Assembly (NCBI GenBank): GCA_902727915.1
Contig: CACVAU010000021.1
Span: 1-39,610 of the forward strand
From: an uncultured Sulfurovum sp.
Lineage (GTDB): Bacteria; Campylobacterota; Campylobacteria; Campylobacterales; Sulfurovaceae
DNA length: 39,610 nucleotides
Direction: 5' to 3'
Positions within the stretch are counted from its first letter, which is position 1; each line of letters begins with the position of its first letter. Of this stretch, positions 34,319 through 39,610 are shown one piece after another. The position numbers and the translations under genes are program-made. The notes below the pieces were generated by a model, which made no database searches, was not told where the DNA came from, and was given only the letters and a program-made list of their open reading frames with translations.

Positions 34319-34425
34319 TTCTTATAGTACTCTATTGTAACTAGTCCAACACCCACTAAACCCAAAATAAAAACAATCGATCCAACAATCACTTCAGTTG
34401 GAATAGGTTGGCTTAAATCAAACAT
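34306..34425 (-). CDS. 39-residue single-membrane-span protein downstream of ileS
   Basis: The minus strand encodes 39 residues: MFDLSQPIPTEV, a hydrophobic span of about 20 residues (IVGSIVFILGLVGVGLVTI) and a basic tail EYYKKKSK, the layout of an N-out, C-in small membrane protein. It starts 1 nt after the ileS stop codon, with GAGG from the end of ileS as the likely ribosome site, so it is translationally coupled to ileS. Its stop lies in the loop of the shared terminator. The clean membrane topology, tight spacing and stop placement argue for a real gene. Function unknown. Confidence 0.65.
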   Translation of the reverse strand: MFDLSQPIPTEVIVGSIVFILGLVGVGLVTIEYYKKKSK

Positions 34426-34426
34426 C

Positions 34427-37192
34427 TTAAGCCTCTAATTTAGCAACTACATCTTGACAACGTTCACACACATAATCTTCTGAAGTTGAAGTATAACGCC
34501 AACATCTTGGACATTTAACACCTGTAGCTTTATGTACAGTAAATGTTTTTCCATCTACTTCAAAACTGGCTACTTGCTCACCTTCACAAGAATCTTGCAA
34601 TGCAGAAACCATGAACCAATCTTCTAAATCTTTTGCCTCAGTAATTGGGAAGATGCTTACATCTCCAGCAATTTCAAGCTCAAGGGTTGCTTTGATTAAC
34701 TTCTCTTTCTTCAATTTATCAATCGCTTCTGAAAACTTAACTCTACCCTCTCTTAAAAGTGTGTCATCAAAAGAAGCTGCTACTTCTGGAACTGGCTCAT
34801 ACACTAAGTCAAATACTGACTCCATATCACCTTTGAAAATAGCTGGTGCATAGTCTAAAATTTCATCACAAGTATACGTCAATACTGGTGCAACAAGCCC
34901 CATCATGGCTTTTGCCATAACAACCATGGCTGACTGTGTTGAACGTCTAATTTCACCATCTTTATCATCACAGTAAAGTCTGTCTTTTGTAATGTCCATG
35001 TAAACACCTGAAAGGTCATTAGTAATGAAATGATTCAATGTTGAGAAACCTTTTAAGAAGTCATATTCATCAAAAGAGTTCTTCACTGAAGTAAATACTT
35101 CATTGGCACGTCCAAGTACCCATCGGTCTAGTTCACCATATTCACTTGGTGCAACAAGCTCTTCTAAACCTTCAACATTTGCCAGTAAAAATCTAAATGT
35201 ATTTCTTAGTTTTCTGTACTGCTCAGCTGTCTGCTGTAAAATTCCATCTGAAATTTTAAGGTCATGTTGGTAGTCAGAAAGTGCCACCCAAAGACGTAAA
35301 ATCTCTGAACCATACTGTTTAATGACTTTGTCAGGAACAATAACATTACCCTTAGACTTAGACATTTTTTCACCTTTAGCATCCACCGTAAATCCATGTG
35401 TAATCAACGTTTTGTACGGTGACTTTTGATGAATAGCCGAAGATAGAAGTAATGAAGTTTGGAACCAACCTCTATGCTGATCTGAACCTTCAAGGTAAAG
35501 TGATGCAGGATATTCACCAGCATCATAGTTTCCAGACTCTAACACAGCATTCCATGTTGAACCAGAATCAAACCATACATCTAAAATATGCCCAATCTTC
35601 TCTAATTCATCTGCTTTGTATGTACACTCTGGGTGAAGTAATTCAGCTATCTCCATGTCGTACCAAACATCTGTCCCTTTTTCTTCAAAAATATTTGCCA
35701 CAAAGTCTAAAACTTTTTCATCAAAAATTACTTCTTTAGTCGCTTTAACTCTAAAGAATGCTATTGGCACACCCCAAGAACGCTGACGTGAGATACACCA
35801 GTCAGGTCTACCCTCTACCATTGGCTTAAGTCTATTAGCAGAAGTTTTAGGAATGAAGTTTACATCATCTAAAGATGAAAGTGCTGCCTCTCTAAGTGTC
35901 TCTTCTGACCCACTTGGTTTATCATCTACTGAAATAAACCATTGATTCGTTGCTCTGTAAATAAGTGGCTTTTTCGTTCTCCAACAGTGTGGATACGAGT
36001 GTGTAAACTTTCCTACTTTAAGTAACGAATCACCCAAAAGCTCTAAAATAGGCTCATTGGCTTTAAAAATATGCATACCCACAAAGTCATCTGCATTTGG
36101 AAGTAAGTTTAAACCTTTTACCGACTCATCATAACAACCACGCTCATCAACAGGCATAAGTACTTCTAAACCATTTTTAAGTCCTACTTTGTAGTCATCT
36201 TCACCATGTCCAGGAGCTGTATGAACACACCCTGTACCACCATCCATAAGAACGTGATCTCCAAGAACAATTTTTGAACTTCTACCATTAAGTGGATTAA
36301 GTGCTAACATTCCATCCAGTTCAGTAGCTGCAATTTTTCGACTTGCATGACCTGAAACAACTTCTTCTTTTATCATTTCATCATAACGTGCTTCTGCAAC
36401 AATGTGTCCATCATCTGTTAAGACATACATCTCTTCAGGATTCAGTGCGATACCTGTATTTGAAGGAAGTGTCCAAGGTGTTGTTGTCCAGATAACCACA
36501 CCAGCATCACCATGAATGTCAAGTTTCTCTTTTGCCATGTCAGAAAGTTCAAAGTTTACATAAAGTGTATAATCCTCTTTATCTTCATACTCTACCTCTG
36601 CATCAGCCAAAGCCGTTCTAGCAGCCCATGACCAGAAAATAGGTTTATGACGCTCAACCAAAAGACCTTTTTTGGCTACTTCACACAATGTTCTGTAGAT
36701 ATTTGCTTCAAATTTAAAGTCCATAGTAATATAAGGATTTTCCCAATCAGCCATAATTCCTAATTGTTTAAAACCTTTTTTCTGACCATCAACTGCTTTC
36801 CCTGCTGTGATTCTACAGATCTCTCTAAACTTTGAAACAGAAAGGGTCTCTTTCTTCGCCGTTCCCATTTTATCTTCAACTTTTTGCTCAATTGGAAGAC
36901 CATGACAGTCCCAACCTGGAATCATTCTTACTGATTTACCTTGAAAGTAGTTGTATTTTAAAATAATGTCTTTTAGTGTTTTATTCAAAGCATGACCAAT
37001 ATGAATATCACCATTTGCGTAAGGAGGACCATCATGAAGGGTAAACATTTCTGCTCCCTCACGTTTTGTCTTCATCTGCTCATACATACCATCATCGTAC
37101 CATTCTTGATAACGTTTTGGCTCATTGTTCGGTAAGTTCCCTCTCATTGGAAACTTGGTTTTTGGGAGTAATAGTGTATCTTTAAATTCCAT
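34427..37192 (-). CDS. ileS: Isoleucyl-tRNA synthetase
   Basis: IleS charges tRNA(Ile) and edits valine. The 921-residue class I synthetase shows PPYANGDIHIGHALNKT (HIGH), an editing domain with TTTPWTLPSNTGIALNP and GCVHTAPGHGEDDY, WFDSGSTWNAVL, GEKMSKSKGNVI (KMSKS), and a C-terminal zinc knuckle CPRCWRY...CERCQ. The frame opens at 37201, but the family N-terminus (MEFKDTLLLPKTKFPMRGNL) begins at the ATG at 37190-37192, and TAAGG is too close to the first ATG to serve it, so the later start is preferred. It is transcribed with a small membrane protein gene 1 nt downstream. It is the bacterial-type enzyme, expected to be sensitive to mupirocin. Confidence 0.97.
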   Translation of the reverse strand: MEFKDTLLLPKTKFPMRGNLPNNEPKRYQEWYDDGMYEQMKTKREGAEMFTLHDGPPYANGDIHIGHALNKTLKDIILKYNYFQGKSVRMIPGWDCHGLPIEQKVEDKMGTAKKETLSVSKFREICRITAGKAVDGQKKGFKQLGIMADWENPYITMDFKFEANIYRTLCEVAKKGLLVERHKPIFWSWAARTALADAEVEYEDKEDYTLYVNFELSDMAKEKLDIHGDAGVVIWTTTPWTLPSNTGIALNPEEMYVLTDDGHIVAEARYDEMIKEEVVSGHASRKIAATELDGMLALNPLNGRSSKIVLGDHVLMDGGTGCVHTAPGHGEDDYKVGLKNGLEVLMPVDERGCYDESVKGLNLLPNADDFVGMHIFKANEPILELLGDSLLKVGKFTHSYPHCWRTKKPLIYRATNQWFISVDDKPSGSEETLREAALSSLDDVNFIPKTSANRLKPMVEGRPDWCISRQRSWGVPIAFFRVKATKEVIFDEKVLDFVANIFEEKGTDVWYDMEIAELLHPECTYKADELEKIGHILDVWFDSGSTWNAVLESGNYDAGEYPASLYLEGSDQHRGWFQTSLLLSSAIHQKSPYKTLITHGFTVDAKGEKMSKSKGNVIVPDKVIKQYGSEILRLWVALSDYQHDLKISDGILQQTAEQYRKLRNTFRFLLANVEGLEELVAPSEYGELDRWVLGRANEVFTSVKNSFDEYDFLKGFSTLNHFITNDLSGVYMDITKDRLYCDDKDGEIRRSTQSAMVVMAKAMMGLVAPVLTYTCDEILDYAPAIFKGDMESVFDLVYEPVPEVAASFDDTLLREGRVKFSEAIDKLKKEKLIKATLELEIAGDVSIFPITEAKDLEDWFMVSALQDSCEGEQVASFEVDGKTFTVHKATGVKCPRCWRYTSTSEDYVCERCQDVVAKLEA

Positions 37193-37223
37193 TATAGTCA
37201 TGCCTTATCTAAATATTGGTGGA

Positions 37224-37229
37224 ATTATA
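37224..37229 (-). promoter_or_regulatory. Extended -10 promoter of ileS
   Basis: The minus strand reads ACTTTTAGCTATAAT, 32 nt before the chosen ileS start. The same string, apart from one base upstream, precedes gatA. No T-box, and no -35 box, is visible. Confidence 0.6.
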
Positions 37230-37276
37230 GCTAAAAGTAGTTGTAGCTCATATAAAGCAAAAAACTAGAATTTTGC

Positions 37277-37282
37277 TATAAT
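37277..37282 (+). promoter_or_regulatory. -10 promoter of the first DNA methyltransferase gene
   Basis: TTTTGCTATAAT lies 31 nt before the ATG at 37313, divergent from the ileS promoter in a 120-nt spacer. Confidence 0.55.
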
Positions 37283-37312
37283 TTGGAATATAATTATTAA
37301 AGGTATAAACCA

Positions 37313-38242
37313 ATGAATGTACTAAGTCTATTTGATGGTATTTCATGTGCAAGAATTGCACTGGAAAAATTAAATATTCCAATAACAAACTACTATGCAT
37401 CAGAAATTGATAAATACGCAATAAAAGTTTCTCAAGAAAATTATCCTGATATTATTCACTTAGGAGATATTAGAGATATTAAAGCTTCTAATTTACCAAA
37501 AATTGATTTATTAATTGGTGGTAGTCCTTGTCAAGATTTAAGTAATGCACAGAATGGATTAGGCTTAGATGGTAAAAAATCAGGATTGTTTTATGAATAT
37601 ATACGTTTATATGAAGAACTAGATCCTAGCTATTTCTTATTAGAAAATGTAAAAAATAAATGGGGAGACCTTATGAGTGATATTGTAGGTGTAGATTTTA
37701 TAGAAATCAATTCATCCCTTTTTTCTGCTCAATCACGTCCTAGATATTATTGGACAAATATCAATTTTCCTACTATTCCAACTAAACATCATCAAGACGT
37801 ATTATCATCAATTATAGATAAAAAAGTTGATGAGAAGTATTATTTCAAAAAAAATGGTTTAGCAGAATTTATTAACCAAAATTTAAACATTGATAAAGAA
37901 CCTTCAAAAGATGGTATTGTCAAATTATTCGATGTACCAAAAACAATTATTAATGACAATGAAAGACAACGCAGAATATATGCGTTAAACAGTAAATCTC
38001 CAACATTATTAGCACGTACTGATACAACAAAAATATTAGAAGGAGATCGCATTCGTAAAATAACCCCTTTAGAATCTGAAAGACTTCAAAAAATACCCGA
38101 TAACTATACTTGTAGCTGTAGTGATACCCAGCGATATAAAATGATTGGAAATGCTTTTAATGTAGATACCATTGTACATCTATTAAAAGGTCTTGAAAAT
38201 CCACCACTTGCTACTACAAAACAAGAAAAACTCTTTGCATGA
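37313..38242 (+). CDS. DNA (cytosine-5) methyltransferase
   Basis: The 309-residue enzyme transfers methyl from S-adenosylmethionine to C5 of cytosine. It carries motif I (LSLFDGISCARIAL), motif IV with the nucleophile (GGSPCQDLS, Cys73), motif VI (LENVKN, Glu111), motif VIII (QSRPR, 140-144) and motif X (MIGNAFNVDTIVHLL). The SLFDGISC start and compact size are those of the subgroup of bacterial and phage enzymes closest to Dnmt3; the target-recognition part is short (about 160-250), which usually means a short target site. AAAGG lies 9 nt before the ATG. No restriction endonuclease is adjacent, so it may be an orphan or phage-derived methyltransferase. It converges with a second C5 methyltransferase, 8 nt apart. 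Confidence 0.93.
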   Translation: MNVLSLFDGISCARIALEKLNIPITNYYASEIDKYAIKVSQENYPDIIHLGDIRDIKASNLPKIDLLIGGSPCQDLSNAQNGLGLDGKKSGLFYEYIRLYEELDPSYFLLENVKNKWGDLMSDIVGVDFIEINSSLFSAQSRPRYYWTNINFPTIPTKHHQDVLSSIIDKKVDEKYYFKKNGLAEFINQNLNIDKEPSKDGIVKLFDVPKTIINDNERQRRIYALNSKSPTLLARTDTTKILEGDRIRKITPLESERLQKIPDNYTCSCSDTQRYKMIGNAFNVDTIVHLLKGLENPPLATTKQEKLFA

Positions 38243-38250
38243 TAAATATA

Positions 38251-39555
38251 TTAAGCTGACCTTGATAAGAAACTGCCATTAGTATGTTTAGCCTCATTAA
38301 GTTCTCTCAAAAGATCAATACACGATTTAGCCAACGCACTTGCTAATTGAGGTGGTACAGCATTACCGACATGTTCACATCTTTTGGTATGACTACCAAA
38401 AAACTTATAATCTAATGGAAAGCCTGTAATCATAGCTGCTTCACGTACACTAATAGAACGATGTGCTTTAGGATGAACAGGAAAATTACTATGTCCAGGA
38501 ACAAGTGTGGGGCTAGGCTTATCACCATGAAGTCTCATTGTACTACCTCTCGAATAAAACTTGCTAATCTTCAAGTGTTCAGGAAGTTTATCAATATTCT
38601 TAGCAATATTTTCACCTTCAGGAATATATTTAAATCTTTCAACTGTTTTAGGTGCATGATTCATTGGTTTGTTATCAATATCATCTTCATTATCATAGTT
38701 AATTAACGTAAGTGCAGAATTCACAGTCTTTGGCTTTTTATACTTCTCAACTTTTAATGCTTTATCTAAATTTCGCATTAGTGACTCATCCATATACATA
38801 GGTTTTGGAAACTTGAAGCCTATTTCAATATCTCCTCGAACAGCTACAATAATAATTCTTTCCCTTTTAGTACTTGAACCATACCATGCTGCATTGAGAA
38901 CTTTGTGAGAAACACTATAACCTATCCTCTCATACATTGTATAAATATCTTCAAGAACAGAAACAAAATATCCTTTATTTTCTAAATCTTTTAGTATTGT
39001 TTCTTTCTTTTTTCGTAATATTTTTCCTTGCTCTTCAACTTCTTGTGGAATATAATTTTCTTTTCTCAATTTTGCTTTTAAACCTTTAAAGTTCTCCAAC
39101 TCTTTCCACAGTAAATCTACTTCTTCTTTCACTTCTAAAGGAGTATCTAAAGCGAGAACTTTAGCATTTATAATTCCTGGTACATTTTCAATTAAAGAGA
39201 TTTTTGGTTGCACCTCTTCTATTAATTCTATTTGCTTATGATAAAAGTAATTTCTTTCATCATGAGGAGACCTCTCACCTGCTAATGAAAAGCCTTTACA
39301 AACAATCCCACCAAAAAAAACATCTAATTCACCCTGTTTCATCTTTGTTCTATTTAATAACTCTTTTGGGTTGATATCTAAAATAGAATCATTATCTATA
39401 TAAGCTGTCTTTTTTATCTTTGGATTATTATAAGTTAAGGTCTGTAAACAGGTAGGTTCAATGTCGTTTACATATTTAGAAACAAAACCATTTTCACAAA
39501 AACCAATATGAGCCCCACCTGCTCCAACAAATGTTTCAAAAATTGTGTATGCCAT
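38251..39555 (-). CDS. DNA (cytosine-5) methyltransferase with variant motif IV (VCK)
   Basis: The 434-residue enzyme has motif I (ETFVGAGGAHIGF), motif IV GGIVCKGFSLAGER with Cys86, motif VI LIENVPG (Glu123), motif VIII-like STKRERIIIVAV, TRD-to-motif IX RLHGDKPSPTLVPG and motif X HVGNAVPPQLASALA. The canonical PCQ of motif IV is VCK: the catalytic Cys stays but the Pro and Gln are replaced. A charged helical segment (about 131-185) is inserted after motif VI. The ATG overlaps the stop of an upstream minus-strand frame by one base (TAATG) and AAGGA sits 7 nt before it, so it is coupled to a gene beyond the right edge, a likely place for the cognate endonuclease or regulator. Confidence 0.9.
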   Translation of the reverse strand: MAYTIFETFVGAGGAHIGFCENGFVSKYVNDIEPTCLQTLTYNNPKIKKTAYIDNDSILDINPKELLNRTKMKQGELDVFFGGIVCKGFSLAGERSPHDERNYFYHKQIELIEEVQPKISLIENVPGIINAKVLALDTPLEVKEEVDLLWKELENFKGLKAKLRKENYIPQEVEEQGKILRKKKETILKDLENKGYFVSVLEDIYTMYERIGYSVSHKVLNAAWYGSSTKRERIIIVAVRGDIEIGFKFPKPMYMDESLMRNLDKALKVEKYKKPKTVNSALTLINYDNEDDIDNKPMNHAPKTVERFKYIPEGENIAKNIDKLPEHLKISKFYSRGSTMRLHGDKPSPTLVPGHSNFPVHPKAHRSISVREAAMITGFPLDYKFFGSHTKRCEHVGNAVPPQLASALAKSCIDLLRELNEAKHTNGSFLSRSA

Positions 39556-39610
39556 TATAAAGTCCTTAGTAATTTATTATATTTTTCTATGTATTCATAT
39601 GCTCTACTAT
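39555..39610 (-). CDS. 3' end of an unidentified gene cut by the right edge
   Basis: An open frame enters from the right edge and ends at a TAA that shares one base with the methyltransferase ATG. The last 17 residues read RAYEYIEKYNKLLRTL after an initial Ser. The helical charged sequence and the TAATG coupling make a real gene likely, but it is too short to identify. Confidence 0.45.
   Translation of the reverse strand, partial: SRAYEYIEKYNKLLRTL

Noticed and set aside
10..39600. CRISPR arrays, insertion sequences, tRNA genes.
   Set aside because: No regularly spaced repeats, no transposase and no tRNA-like cloverleaf with CCA end were recognised on either strand.

Overview
The window is AT-rich DNA that reads like a Campylobacterota (formerly Epsilonproteobacteria) chromosome. 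The main reasons are a two-subunit ATP-citrate lyase (aclBA) of the reductive TCA cycle, extended TATAAT-type -10 boxes without clear -35 boxes, and the family style of IleS, GuaB and GatA. A chemolithoautotrophic Sulfurimonas/Sulfurovum/Arcobacter-like organism fits, but the genus cannot be fixed from this window alone.

Layout. (1) 1-207: the strongest promoter of the window, pointing left, with a boxA-like element; probably the leader of a ribosomal RNA operon that starts just outside the left edge. (2) 208-6.5 kb: a type IV prepilin-like protein, aclB-aclA, a polytopic membrane protein coupled to a PabA/TrpG glutaminase, and a thioredoxin-like lipoprotein. (3) 6.5-13.4 kb: a REC-GGDEF-EAL response regulator with an altered EAL metal motif, HemF, SelO, and an AsmA-like protein built from about 170-residue repeats. 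(4) 13.4-22.4 kb: an accessory island of five leftward genes: a lipoprotein with a GxSxG hydrolase-like domain, an unrecognised 1249-residue protein with a coiled-coil/hydrophobic-hairpin centre, a PI-PLC X-domain protein, a GH19 chitinase/lysozyme-like protein and a C15 pyroglutamyl-peptidase-like protein. All except the lipoprotein lack a visible signal peptide. The spacers hold hairpins, a long interrupted inverted repeat and direct repeats. (5) 22.4-26.7 kb: an AT-rich spacer with a possible small peptide/RNA, a TerB-like protein, then the housekeeping pair gatA-guaB. (6) 26.7-34.3 kb: a LysM-like periplasmic protein, then a tightly coupled four-gene operon: an NTT/MFS-like transporter fused to HEAT repeats and a cNMP-like tail, a propeller/Cache/HAMP sensor, a stand-alone degenerate cNMP-like domain, and a second HAMP protein. 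Both HAMP proteins end in what look like degenerate SpoIIE/PP2C domains. (7) 34.3-39.6 kb: ileS followed by a 39-residue single-TM protein, then two convergent C5 DNA methyltransferases, one with VCK in place of the canonical PCQ.

Two regions are the best candidates for something undescribed. One is the transporter-HEAT/pseudo-phosphatase operon (27.6-34.3 kb), which looks like a membrane signalling complex whose enzymatic and nucleotide-binding residues have been lost. The other is the leaderless lipase/glycosidase/peptidase island around the 1249-residue protein (13.4-22.4 kb), which looks like a toxin or effector locus. Functions for both are inferred from sequence pattern only; no database search was possible.
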